Part shown: piece after piece, positions 33,814 to 46,510 of the stretch
Layout of the letters: each line of letters begins with the position of its first letter
How positions within the stretch are numbered: the first letter of the stretch is position 1
Origin: Uloborus plumipes
Taxonomy: Eukaryota; Arthropoda; Arachnida; Araneae; Uloboridae
Assembly: GCA_038373865.1 (NCBI GenBank)
Contig: JAXGGA010001606.1
Coordinates: 62,001 to 126,000, forward strand
Direction of reading: 5' to 3'
DNA: 64,000 nt
Made by a program: the position numbers and the translations under genes
Notes under the pieces: model-generated
The model's database searches: none
Told to the model about the DNA's origin: nothing
What the model saw: the letters and a program-made list of their open reading frames with translations, nothing else

Positions 33814-35877
33814 TTGTGCTGCGTGTGTTTAAAAACAGAGAATTCTGAATTATAGTACGTTATTGTTCTTGTACATCTATATCATGTATGTGTGTGTAGT
33901 ATTAATATACACAGGCACATGAGCTGAAACATCGAGACTTCTGTGTTTTTATTGATCTCCCGAATAACAGTTTCGATCTCAGTGACTGTTTAGGGTAATT
34001 TTTGAAAACAATTGGTTCTAAAAAAAACAGACCAGTTACTTGTTATACGGAGTTAAGTTCATAACTGAGTTTTAGCTTTTTAGTTCGTTTGTACTTAAGA
34101 CATTTTTTTTTGAAGAAATAACAGATTTATGCTTATTTGATAAGCGAACGAGGTAAATATTTTATTTTTTTAGAGAATTTTTCGTAAGAGAATGTTTTGG
34201 GGCACAAAAGTAAATTTTTATGGTTAATTTTTGAGTTATATGTAGTGTTCTAGCAATAATATGAAATTAGCTAGATAGTGTGCGTTCCTTCTATAGGAGT
34301 CATTACTTTAGCTTATGGAACTTGATTTTACTTAATAGAACATTACGGATGTTTGAAGTTGTTTTTTACCGTTTATAAGTGAACTTAATAAGTTAGTTGT
34401 TAGGGTCGAAATGGTCATCTTCATGCCTATAAATTACACTTGGTGTTCAAGGATGCATATCAAATCTTCTGACGGTTTTGAATTCATCAGATCATTAACC
34501 AAAATCTTCTTTACATGAAACGTTTCAATATACTTATGCACTGCATAAAACATTCAATAAAATGTACATCGAATTTTCAGCTTTGTTGACTGCGATTCAC
34601 ATCACACTGTTGCAAAGGGTGCTGAAAAAAAATGGTCATAGTGTTTTATTTCAGTTTAACCGGTGTGTCGGAATGAGCATATTATAAGTTTACAATAAAT
34701 GACACTATCACAAAATTAAGTTAAGCTTTGAGTAAGTAAAATAATAAAAAATTCCCGTGCTAGTTAAAATCATTTAGTCTACAATATAAATTAACCAATG
34801 TATATAGTAGGACATACCTTTGCATAGTTTTTTTCTAAACATAGAGCTTTTTATAAAGATGTCAATAAATACCTAAGCATGTGTAGAAATGTATCAGATC
34901 TGAAATCCTGAGCCACATACATGACTGATGAAAAATCGAACCTTCCCTCATATTTAAAGAAAAGGGAATTTCGTGCCCAGTTGACACAGAATTGCCTTAT
35001 TTATATCCATGCATCTTGTGTCTTTCCCATCTTAACATCAGAAATTGCATTCCTACAGGGAATATGAATGAACGTCAGGTGAAAAGCAGCTAAATGCTTA
35101 AATCGATAATGGTGCATTTATTTCATTAGGGTTCATTCAATTTGCTTCATTAGGATATCCGCACCAGCTTCTTTAATATTCATTAGCGTAGTTTGTTTCG
35201 TTGGATATCCGAAGTACTTTGTATTCGTTACACGATCTGGGAATGCTGGGCATTATTGAAATCCGATGCCAGACCACGTGATGGTAACTGGATAAATATA
35301 ATGTGCGGCCTTTAGCTCCAGAAATAGAAACACGCACTCTCTTGATGCACGTTTCTGAAGGTTCTTTTTGAACCTAAATGGAATACGCAGCTGGTACTAG
35401 ACGGGCATTTGAAACTATACAAAAGACGCATTATTAAACAAATTGTATGTCTAACCATTTAGGATAAAATGGATCCATAATTTTGCTATTTTTAACAACA
35501 CGGTCCATATATTGATAGTGTTATTGCATCTTCCAAATTAAAACTTCAAATTTTTTTCAAAGTATTGTAATGTGGCATAAAATATACCGACAGCCATGTT
35601 ATGACTGCAGGTTCGTTCTTGTTATGGATTAATCATTCCGGAATAGTCAATAACGGAGTTGGACACGGATGCCATTCCTTGATCTCGTAACCGGACAGCC
35701 TACATAATGTATGTAGCTCTGCTTTAACTCTCGCTCATGGGCGGTCCTTAATACTAAAAACTATATAGTTATCTAAAACTAAGAAAAAAAAAATATAGCA
35801 ACTTTTCAAACGAATGTTTCCCGGTAAAAAACTGCATTGCCATTTCGAAATATGTCCCAAATAGGATGAAAAATGAG
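33814..35877. other. No gene seen
   Basis: AT-rich, with more mixed composition at about 34920-35330. No inverted ends, arrays or convincing frames. Confidence 0.45.
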
Positions 35878-36215
35878 TTGTTGTTTTTATTTCTAATCTC
35901 CCATCTGGTTCGACGGAGTCAGACCAGATCTACGAATCCGTTGACATGAAATCCGATACCAAAAGGGGAGTATTATGGATATCCTCCCAGTTCAAACCCA
36001 AACAGTCCAATATATGCTGAGGTGAAGCCTGACGATGGTGGCACTGAGGGCAGAGAGGATATGTCTTACTGCCCTCAGAACATTTAAGGGCTTTCATGTG
36101 ACCACTGGCAAGTCGGGACAGGCAAGTGTTGGCCTGTCACATGGGAGAGATAAAGAGAGTCCCGGTTTTTTTTTTGTACCAGTGATGGGAGGGGGGGAAT
36201 TAACCACTTCTCCTT
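35878..36215 (-). pseudogene. LINE reverse-transcriptase protein, C-terminal end and 3' tail
   Basis: The reverse strand from 36130 to a stop at 35930-35932 has a 66-codon stretch containing CLSRLASGHMKAL, YPLCPQC, ASPQHILDCLGL and LLVSDFM. The Cys-x2-Cys...His-x3-Cys pattern and its surroundings are what I know from the C-terminal tail, after the RNase H domain, of Jockey/I-group LINE proteins of arthropods. Upstream to about 36215 the match continues in another frame (HHWY), broken near an A run. After the stop comes a short 3' UTR ending AAATAAAAACAACAAC (35878-35893 reversed). It is a 5'-truncated dead copy. Confidence 0.6.
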
Positions 36216-37559
36216 ATTTTGGGCCTTCTTCCTCGAAAATAACTCAAAAGATGTAAGCTCTGAAGTAGAGGGAAGTTGTTTAATCCCAGGGGAGACATGA
36301 GTTTATTTAATAAACGTTGTTTTTTAACCAGGAGAAAAATAGGAAATTTTTTTCACCCCATCAGCCGTGCGCAGGGTTCACCAAGAAGACTCCACCGTTG
36401 TGGCCCACTCACTCAGAGCTGCCCATAAGGGGGGTCCACGCACCACATGTCTGCAACAGGGTGCGTCGCGCTGCGCAACAATGCAAATCGCGGTGGCCAA
36501 GGAGCTCACATGCGAAACCGCGTACCCACACACAAACACACCTATCGCAATTCGTCATTGCAAAAAACATAATTTGATTTCGAGCTCAAATTATTTTTAT
36601 TTATGTATTTTTCGTTTTTTTAGTTATGATTTTCCATCATTATTTTTTATTTTTCTCGGGTTACGATTTTTCCTTTTCTTCCTTTGTTGGTAAAACTAGT
36701 TTATCCAAATCTTTAAATCATTACTTTCCTGAAAAAAAAAAAGTTAAAAATATGCACACACGGAAGAAATGTTAGAACTTCAAAAACCTTCTTTTCTTCT
36801 TTACATTTTTTGCTTAATGGCTTTGAATTATCAACAAAATATTGTGTCTCGTTCCTTTCAAAATACACAGAATGGGGGAAAAAGAAAAGGACGTGATAAA
36901 GAACTTTAAAATCACTTTGAAAATAAAGATTACAATCTACGCAAAACGTGACAGGAAGCATAAGGGTGTTATCAGTTCACTTTCCCCCCGCATTCACTAA
37001 GTTTTTTACTTCCCCGCTCTTTTGTTAGTTTCCCCTATGACTGCAAAACTTACCCCAATCTCTGCAATAACAAACAGCGTCGTTTTCAATGAAGATTAAA
37101 ACACAATTTTTTAATCGCTTCATGTTCAGGAGTTTAAATTTTGCACTTACGTTAGTTTCACCTTTTAACGAAAATATTAATGTTTTACCTAAAATGAGAG
37201 AAATTTAAACATTTTATATTAAACATTTTATACGTTAAATTTTAGATTCTGGCTTTGTAAAATATTTACAAAGTGAACAACAGTTGTGATATTCTCTCCA
37301 AAAACCAATTTCCTATTTTCTTGTCTAGAAGTGGATTATCATTATATTAAGTTTGAAAAAGTTAAATAGTTCGTTTTATGATTTTAGCACCGAATGAGGG
37401 GGTGAAAAGGGACGCCGTTAGTTAAACATAGCTAGCTTACACTCAAATTTCTTACGTTTTACAACACCATGCTTTTTAGTCTCAATGGAATGAAAACAAA
37501 AGCCACATACGATAATTGCAGTAGCTTTCCATTTAACTACATTTGAGTACTGTTCAGAT
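36216..37559. other. No gene; GC-rich patch inside
   Basis: About 36355-36545 is strikingly GC-rich for this window and holds CACAC repeats at its end. The two frames across it (36317-36577, 36367-36693) have no recognisable product. The rest is AT-rich. Confidence 0.4.
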
Positions 37560-38190
37560 TATTTAGAAGGTCTGTTAAAATTAAGTTAATCATTTTGTAC
37601 GAATGTCTTAAATTTACTAAACTACAGCACTATCTCTAAACTATATCCCGGTAAAAAGAAAGATGATAATTACTTTATTCAAATCATCTGCTAATTTGTA
37701 CACAGCGTAAAAAAAAAAAACTTTTTCTAAAATACAAATGGGCCCGATTCTGCCTTACTAAACACAAAACTCGTATCTACACTTTTAAACAAAATTGAGT
37801 TATTACCACCAGTTGACTCTTTGTGACGTATTTTACCTAAATACAAAATTATATGGTCATTTGAGAACGGGAAATATTTCTTAAAAATTCTGATAAAGTT
37901 TCATCTAAATCAAATACATGGGGGCGCAAAACTTTAAAGAGTTATCTCAGTTTGAGCTCGACTGTAGATGCCACTTTTGAGCTTAGCACGGCAGAACTCT
38001 AACCAAATAAGTGTAGTACAGCTTAGCTTTAACTTATTATTTAAAAGTAAGATTCATTACGAAGCCTGTTCATAACTTAATTACTTTGTACGAATACCTT
38101 AACTTTACTGATCTACAACAGAGCTCAAGATTATGTCCCAGCTAAACTGTACACTGCGTTAAAAAAATCTAAAATGCAAATGAGCAAAGT
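37560..38190 (+). repeat. Diverged direct duplication, spacing about 490 bp
   Basis: About 37570-37760 and 38060-38190 share diverged blocks in the same order: TTTGTACGAAT, a stretch like TTACTRATCTACARC, ATATCCCGGT/ATGTCCCAGC, a block like ACACWGCGTTAAAAAAA, and CTAAAATRCAAATG. Confidence 0.45.
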
Positions 38191-38195
38191 TCTAA

Positions 38196-38462
38196 CCGAA
38201 AAAGTTAATACCTCACAAACTTTCAAACCACCGAACTAGAAATCCTGATTCAACACATCCTAACTTTGAAAATGAAGCCCTGATAACACTATTGACAACC
38301 ATCCCTCTAGACACGGTCATGATTCAGCTACTCGGTTTGATGCGCCCTAACTGCATTAAATCAGAGCTCGGACTGCCCTTAGAAATTACAGCTGACGAAA
38401 GGCCAATTAAAACAGGACGCAAGTCCGGCCGTAACTGGATTGCTTCCGGAACATGGGTCTAA
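38196..38462 (+). other. Stop-free frame of 88 codons, unrecognised
   Basis: Open from just after a TAA at 38193 to the TAA at 38460-38462, in a locally less AT-rich patch. The only internal ATG codons come late. The translation includes LGLMRPNCIKSELGLPL and ITADERPIKTGRKSG, which is not low-complexity. I do not recognise it. It could be an exon, a relic, or chance. Confidence 0.2.
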
Positions 38463-40995
38463 AATTTTGAATTGCCCAGCAATACGCTGCAGTGGCAGTA
38501 GCTGGTGGAACAGAAAAGATGATGCTGAAATGGGCATTGATATGAAAATTTATTGATATGCAAATTCATTGAATAGTATAGAGGTATTATGAGGGCCTGA
38601 TGCCATTGTTAATAGAAGATATAATAGTACATCATTTTATAAACACATTGCTAATTTTGGATAGCGATTTCAATAAGAAGGATATACTGATGTTCTATAT
38701 ATTGGATTTGTGTTTCAATACGACGAAGGAGTTAAAATTATTTAAAACCTATCTCTTTACTGCAATAAATAGGCTGGATAAATGGTACTATTTTTGTAGT
38801 ATTAAAGTGTTCAATTTTATATTTTGCTTTGCTGGGAAAAAGCTAGTTTTAATCGAGAGAAATGTAGACGTATCCTAAATTCCCTGCTTGCTATTAACTA
38901 ATGTCTGCAGTTGGAACAAAAATACGAGCTACAATTCGTAGGTAAAAATAAAGCTCTAAATGTTACTCACATATCAATTAACTTCTAATTATTTTTGAAA
39001 CAGTATGGAAAGTCAATCCATCGGAATTAGCATACTAGATAACTTATCAACGGTATTTCAAATAAATTAGTGTTCTGTTGAAAAATAGTTAAACTTTGAA
39101 ATTCCAAAGCATGACTGCGATTAAATAAAACAAAGACCAGACTTTGCGGTACAGGTACAGTAAGTATGGAAAAGCTTTATATTTTTTATTCAAATTACGC
39201 TAGGACTGAGTGTGTAATAGTGATCTTCGTTCAAGGAACTTTTTTTATTGGAAGTTTATTTTGCATTGGAGAGTTGCGGGTTATTAGATTTTTATTTAAC
39301 TTAAACCCTTATGCGACGAGTTTTTTTTCTTAATACTAGAACAATTTTGGTAACATGAACTATGCGTAAGGGATGCTGAAATTATTAAACGAGTAACACA
39401 ACTGTTTTGATCAATTTTAAAGATAATTCAAATTATATGCCCTTTTTTGAAGAGGGAACTTTGACGGAAAATTGTCGTCAATATTTTTTTTAGCTTCATG
39501 TTATGTTTTTAGATTTTCGATAAAATTCTGTGTATACATTTGCATAAAAGAAACTAAATCTTTTTATTTTGGCGTAAAAAGAAAATTAGCATTTTCTCAA
39601 AAATCTTTACATTTTATATGCAGGAGGCACAGCCGTGTATGTATATCTTGTAGATATTAAAAGAAGAAGAAGAAAATAACAGGCCTGTGTCAGCTAACAC
39701 TTGATTAGTACGATTTGTATCTGCAGTTTCATGGAGAAACCATTAATGTAGCACAAGTTCGTGACAAAACAGCAACACATTATGTTCACTTTCAATCTTG
39801 CCAAAGTTTCTTCTGACGATAATATCTAGCAGTTATCGTTGGACAGACCATAACCGTTCGGATGCCACTTCTTACAAAATACTGTACAAACTCAATATCC
39901 TAAAGATTGAAACGAAACAGAGATCTTATACCGTGTGTCTTAAAAGAAAAAAAAAACATGGGGGCGGGGGGAGATAATGTAGTAAATAACATATATTAAA
40001 GGTATAATTTGTCAAAATGTTCAATTTTACAAACGGACTTTACGATCGGATCTTCGGATCTAGATTGAAATTATAGAAGGATTATGCAGGAAATATTACA
40101 AATCCGCTAACTGAAGGAAAATGAAATCGGCATCGTTAAGTTATTAACTGTCATAAATGAAATATTTTACCTGAAGGATAACAACTAAAGAAAGAAAGCT
40201 CACTAAAATGAACAGTAAAAGTTGTAAACGGAGCAAAAAAACTTCCAAACCCGGAATATTTCTGAATTCATGAATTTAAACAAGCTATAAAGAAAACACG
40301 GCTCTTCATCCCCTAAGGCTTCTACTAAACCTCAAACGGGAACCACTTATTGACAAAGAGCTTAATCTAGTTACGGTTATGAACAATCAAACACTCTCAT
40401 CTTTATTCAATAAACTCATTACAGGAGTAAAAATGTGAGTCCCCAGAGGGTGCTAATTGGAGTTATTGAAAAGACGAAAAATGCTTATTGGATTAATCAT
40501 TTACCATGGAAAAGAGTTCACAAATTTCCTCTTTTACTCTTGATATTCTTCTTTGCTCTAGTGCTGATGATCATTGCTGCGGAACTTTTCGGCATTTTTG
40601 CGACGTTTTGATACAATTATTAATATATATATTTATATTGTAAGCAGTTTGCTAAATTTTTATTGTATTGGAATGCAAATATCTTTTACTTAGTGTTAAT
40701 TTATTACTTTCTTTGAAAATTAATTACACTTGATTTGTAAAGTACAATCAAGGAAGATTTCATTTGAAATCATTACCTTATAATATAATTACAAAGATTT
40801 AGCTTCTTTTAAAAACTATGGAGAAACCTTAGCTCCTTGCTTACGTTTAAAGTGCACTTGATTCCAGATAATTGCTGTAAAGATTAAGTGAGATGAGTCT
40901 AAGACTGTAACTAGAGCTCTTTTGTTCCACTTTAAATTGTTTCATAAAAATGTATTGGACATGAAAAAAAAACTATATACAATTGAATCATCTCT
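38463..40995. other. No gene seen
   Basis: AT-rich. Short frames at 38600-38878 and 39472-39660 have no recognisable product. No element ends were identified. Confidence 0.45.
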
Positions 40996-41150
40996 ACCAA
41001 TAATAAAGCTGTAGGTGGGTCTTTCTTTCTTTCCTTCCTTCCTTTTTCCTTCTGTCTTTCTGTCTGTCTGTGACGCGCGTAGAGCCAAAAAATGTTACAT
41101 CTAATTTTGGGATAACTTTGAGGTTAATTCTAAAGGAGCTTTTGGTAGCG
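40996..41150 (-). repeat. Truncated copy of the dispersed repeat seen at 20318-22070
   Basis: In reverse orientation it matches the 3' end of that repeat: CCAATAATAAAGCTG, a CTTT/CTGT polypyrimidine stretch and GACGCGCGTAGAGCCAAAA. The rest of the element is missing or diverged. Confidence 0.6.
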
Positions 41151-41234
41151 CCGGATGGATGAGTGGGCTTTTGGCATGGATGAGTGCATTTAATGAATGA
41201 TTTATTTCGGAAATTTTATTAAACACCCTGTATA

Positions 41235-41829
41235 CAGGGTGTGCACTCCTATCGTGGCCCAATAGCTAATTTCTAAACCGTTAGAGATAAGCATATTGTT
41301 TATTGGAAAAAAAAATCTCTAAATTACGAAAGGAATTTGGGCTACGAAATGTTTTTCAAAAAAAAAAAATATATATAATTTTGAAAGAGTTACGAAATTT
41401 TAATTTTTATACAGCCCCCCAGTCCTATCAATCATATTTAGTAAAACATTCTTGTCACTGTAATGTTTTAAACTTAAAAAAAATCACTGTTCTACGACAA
41501 AAATTGACCGAGTTATGACGTTTTGAAAAATCAAGATTGTGCATTATTTCATGACGTCATCGAGAGATCGCTTAAGGAACCGTATGCGAAATCCTTCAAA
41601 ATCTTGATTTTTCAAAACGTCATAACTCGGTCAAATTTGGCGTAGAACAGTGACTGGGGGGTTGAATAAAAATTAAAATTTCGTAACTCTTTCAAAATTT
41701 GATTTTTTTGAAAAACATTTCGTAGCCCAAATTCCTTTCGTAATTTAAATTTTTTCCTATATAAACTATATGCTTATCTCTAACGGTTTAGAAATGAGCT
41801 ATTGGGCCACGATAGGAGTGGACACCCTG
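41235..41829. mobile_element. Tc1/mariner-like fold-back MITE
   Basis: CAGGGTGTGCACTCCTATCG and the complement of CAGGGTGTCCACTCCTATCG form the ends, flanked by TA (41233-41234, 41830-41831). The arms stay complementary for about 200-260 bp. The left arm has about 60 extra bases (around 41428-41490) that the right arm lacks. The left end is joined directly to CACCCTGTA, making an 18-bp palindrome that looks like another element's terminus. The frame at 41303-41518 is incidental. Confidence 0.75.
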
Positions 41830-41831
41830 TA

Positions 41832-44399
41832 TTAAACATTAAGAACTTTGTGCAATACATTCGTGACACATCAAGTTCATTAGGAGCAACGTCAACACGA
41901 TTTTGAACGTATATCTTCTGAACTTTTGGACAACAAGAATCAAATACATAATGTTTTAATGTTGAAAGAATTTATTAGTCTTTATTTTTGCCATGCATAG
42001 CTTTCCTAGCAGTATTGTTTTAATAAATGTTTTTAAAATATAACTGACAAATCTTTTTTTTTTCTTTTTGATCCGTAAACTGTAAAGTTTTAATTAGAAC
42101 ATTCGAAAAAATAGTTCTAATTAGCGTCATAAATCAACAACCATCTTAAATTCTTCAAAATGATTTAAAATAATATTTTCGGATACCTAATTGCTAATTT
42201 TAATTTCAAGTTTACACTGGTACGGAGAGATTAATAACACCAAGGCTAATGAGTTTGTTTTTGTTACAATAACAAACTCTTTTCCTCTTTCGCAGTCATT
42301 TAATAACTCACGGTTTCATTTTGAATTTAAAGGTTGGTTTTAAAAAACATATATTGAAATGGGTGTGAGGCTATTTTTGTCGTACGAAAACTTGGAAAAC
42401 CTTCGAACTTAATGAAAAGTACAAACTTTATTTTTACCCCCTCAAGCTATATTTGCTCTTACTCTTTTAATATCCGTAGTAACTTATTTCCCCACTGGAG
42501 TTATTTTATGAGAGCACACGCATATGGAACAATTATAAGGTAAAAGTAAGTCTTGGTTGAGAAACATGTTGAATCTAACAGCCGGGCTCAGTTATCTTCT
42601 TTACTAAGTAGCGATAAGTAGCTTTAATAATGGTGGGCGAAAACCCAAAAATAATGCTGGTGAAATTCTGAAGGAAAAAAAATAACAGCTGAGTTTCCCG
42701 AAGTTTCTCACAGAAAAAATTAAAAGGCATTTGTTGTGGTACAACTTATTAAAATAACAATGCATTTCTTTTTTACTGCATACATCGTCTTGTGTTTGTG
42801 ATTTAAAGAAGTTAATGACGTGTAATTCGCTTTTTTGTTTTCAAAGTATAGTCTGCATTTTCGACATAAGATATGTACTATTTACATTTTCTACAATTTT
42901 GGCTTGATTTTACATTATTTTTGCTTTTGAATTAGTTATACATTTTTTTATTTTCTTTTTTAAACTCCGTTGTAGGTAGTATCCATTGTAGGTAACGTGT
43001 ATCCAAACATGAAGGTTTTGCTCATTTTAATACTTTTCATTTATTTATTTATTTCTACAAGATATATTCTCATGATCTTTTCAACTAACATGGGAGACTA
43101 AAAGAGTGATTTTGAGTTTTTGTGTTTATCTGGTCGGCGGCTGAGGGTTTAAACATATCGACTAAAAACCAGGAGGTCGGCAGGATTTTATGGGCGTTCA
43201 AATGAAAGCTAAATGGAAAATTATATTCGAATAAAAACACAAGATTTTTACTAAGAACAGCAATCGTCTCATAGCTTGCTGTGTCATATAAATATTAAAA
43301 TTTAGTTAGATCCTATAAATGTAAATGTTTTCTAGAAAGTTTTCGTTAAATATTGAACTGTATTTCGAACATGTAATCAAAAATCTTTTTTAACTATTTA
43401 AAAACGGGAGAAATTTATTTCTTGGAATTCAACTTATGTAACATAATACTAGTAAAAAATTTGAAATTAAAAATGCAAAGATGAATACATGAAAAAATGT
43501 TGCGAAGGAATATTATAAAAAAAATAACTGCGGAATGGTTTGGGTCCATTGGGAAACTTTTTATGTATATAGTAAATAAAATGTGTCTGAAAAATACAGC
43601 AAAATCACGATATTCATCATTTGTTTTGCGGTTATCGACGCTGGTTAGTCATTTATATATACTTGTATACTTATAGAATTTTTAACAAGAGATCTTGGAG
43701 TTATTATGTTTAGATTAGAAAGTTATCAACCAAAGGGCATTTTTGACAACAAGTACATAAATATATTGTTTAACACATTTATCTGCACGTGTGCTTACCC
43801 TGCCATTGCATAGCTATCATTTTTTCACCTATTTGTTCATTTATTTATTTTTCTTTAATTTTTAAACATTGAAAAACATTTGGTTGAAAAACGCAATCAT
43901 AAAAACAGTTGCTTTACAATAATATGATGTTCCTATTCCTTTTATTACGTAAGACTTTAATGAGAGATTTTCATAACTAAACTTTTAAGTGGCTTTTAAT
44001 GTTATCAGACTTCCTACATGAACATTTGTTAAAATTTCTGCGTATTTAACTTTATTTCTTCCATGAAAAATGCTAAAAATATTTTTAGGGGAAAATTTTT
44101 AAGCGTTTTTGATATTTTAAGCTTTTTCTTTGTTGACGTAAGCATTTATCATTTCTTGTTGCATTACTTTACTTTCAAAATTTATGTGCTTTTACTATGC
44201 ATCTTTGTATTAATTAATACTCCTTTAAATTTATAGCCCATATTATTCTGTTCTACAAAATGATATTTGATTAACAGAAAGAGAAAAATAAATATTTTTG
44301 AAAAAATACTTTCTTTTATAAATAATTCAAAAATTAATTCTTAAATTTCGCTCAAACAAGAACTTTTTTTCATGCCTTAGTTATCAAACGTTATTTCAA
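41832..44399. other. No gene seen
   Basis: AT-rich with no terminal repeats or coding-like frame. A small hairpin (GAGTTTGTT...AACAAACTC) lies at about 42250-42279. Confidence 0.45.
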
Positions 44400-44720
44400 C
44401 AATACGCTCTGACGTGAAGAAATCCAGTTCGAGTGCAAAACCCTTCTTTCACGTATTTGTTCCGATGTGGAAATTTCTCTGGCTATTTCTTAATCAAATA
44501 TCGAGTAACGAATTTGATTCCTCTCCTCGATGCAATATTTATGCCTCTTTGTTCCGATACCGTCATTAAGGCTCCCGTAATATTTTATCAGATTTATTTC
44601 CCTCGGAGCTTTAGAGCCCATTGAGCGTATGATATACTCCGCCCTGTTGAGGCTGTATGGTGGTTATTAACCGCGCTGGGGGATATTTTGGTAATTTGCT
44701 CCCGTGCTGATGCAGGGAAA
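44400..44720. other. Compositionally distinct non-coding island
   Basis: Less AT-rich, mixed-composition block with a short frame (44433-44624) of no recognisable product. There are no repeats or inverted ends. A conserved non-coding element is possible. Confidence 0.3.
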
Positions 44721-45000
44721 AACTTGCTTTTTAGGTACAAAATTCAATTATGTAGTTTCAAATATTCGCGCTCTTCGAATACGAAGGATTTATGAAGTAA
44801 CGTTTTTAAAACTTTTCTTTTTAAGCAGAAATAAATAGTTTTTGAAGTACTAATTAAAGAAAACTAGTTCTTTGTTTCAATTCTTGAAGCATTCTTTTGT
44901 GTACGATTGTTTGTTTGAGTACTTTAGTAAATGGTTGAAATGAAAGTCTCACTTACATCTAAATTCAAATCGCAGCGATCCTTGTAACGATTTTTTAAAA

Positions 45001-45082
45001 TTACTAATAAATGCTAGAACTACTAATAACCGAATTACTAATAAATGCTACAACTACTTATAATCGAATTACTAATAAATAG
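45001..45082 (+). repeat. 34-bp minisatellite, 2.4 units
   Basis: Units starting TTACTAATAAATGCT at 45001 and 45035, with a partial third at 45069. The units differ by a few bases. Confidence 0.8.
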
Positions 45083-46510
45083 AGGGACATTTAATTTTTC
45101 TGAGCTACCTTTTTTATTTCTTGCAGGCGTATAACCACAGTTTGTTGTTTTAAAATTTAGCTTCTCCCAGAGGACAAGCGCCACTTTAATTTGTCACGGA
45201 ATTCACTAAGACATATTATAAACATATTCACATATACTTCAAATGCATCAGTGGACAAGGCAATTTAACAGCAGTCGTGGTGTTTCTAGAATAAATTCTT
45301 AAGCATAAGTAAGCAAATCAAAGAGGTAGTAATTAGTTGTGGCCACAAACAGCTTGTTTAAAATTAGTTTAAATTCTTTAAGACATAGGTTTAAATCCCA
45401 CTGATGACGCTTTGTGTAAGTCTGTGTTACTGTAAACCCTTTAACTCTCATGTTTATTATTAAGTCTTACAACGAATCTAGAAAAACATTAACAATATAC
45501 TTAAAGCAGTGACAATGGACTAGGTAACTTTGCTGTTTTCCATTCATAAAGAGTAAATAGTGTGAAGGGTTTAGATTTTTTTTTATTTTTTAGAGATAGG
45601 AGGTAAGCCTAGGTACGAAAATAAGTTGGATTTAAGCCGGATAATTATTTGAATCTGTCATTTAACTTTTTTTTAAATGTTATGCTTACTTTTGATTGAA
45701 AGTTCAACACAATACATTTGCGAAAATAGAACACAATTGCTTTTTTTTAACAGTTACCTTCTCACATTACATCTGTATATGATTCATTTGTTTTATTATT
45801 ACTTAAAGTAATTTCAGTATACTGTTTAAATGCAATTAACCCCTGTAATACAATGTATTTAAAAATAGTTAAGCAATACTGACAAGTAAAAGGAATTTGC
45901 CTTTTTTAGTTTTGGAAAATTCAAATTTGTATTGTATTTATAGTTGAATATTTTTTTAAGAGAACTTTAAACCAATTCAGCGATTTAAATATATTTGAAA
46001 CTTATTTTACTTAACAACTTCACATTCAAAACATAAATTATATTGGAAAGGAAACGGTTTGTTTATTTATTTATTCATTTTTCTTTTCGGTTATTCACTT
46101 CTCATTATCTAACACTTTTTGCTGACTTAAACTTAATAAAACTTCCATGAATTTCGTTATTATTTTACTTTTTCCGCTTTGTTTTGTGCTTCCATCTCCA
46201 AAGCATTTAAACTCCAGCAAATAATTCTTTGTCACGAAATAATTGTTTAAGGAAAAGAAAAGGAAATAATTAAAACTCACAATTCATTTCTGCAAAAAGT
46301 GTTCCTATTTCTGGGCTCTTTTTCGAGAGAAAAAAATCAAATTCCTTTTTATCATGATTCAAAATTAAAATTATCATTACCTATTGTTTTAATGAAAAGT
46401 AAAGAATAATGATATTTTTACACGCAGCAGAAGATATTGCTTTTATAAACCATCATTATGAACTTCTCAACCATTTTGTCTGTGTAAACACTAAGCAGGA
46501 CCTTAAATAG
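45083..46510. other. No gene seen
   Basis: AT-rich; the frame at 46095-46280 has no recognisable product. Confidence 0.45.

Noticed and set aside
39301..39375. AAACCCTTATGCG...ATGCGTAAGGG as a TTAA-type MITE
   Set aside because: The inverted match is short and imperfect, and TTAA flanks are not present at both ends.
42250..42279. Small hairpin GAGTTTGTT...AACAAACTC
   Set aside because: Too short and AT-rich to separate from chance; no flanking duplication.
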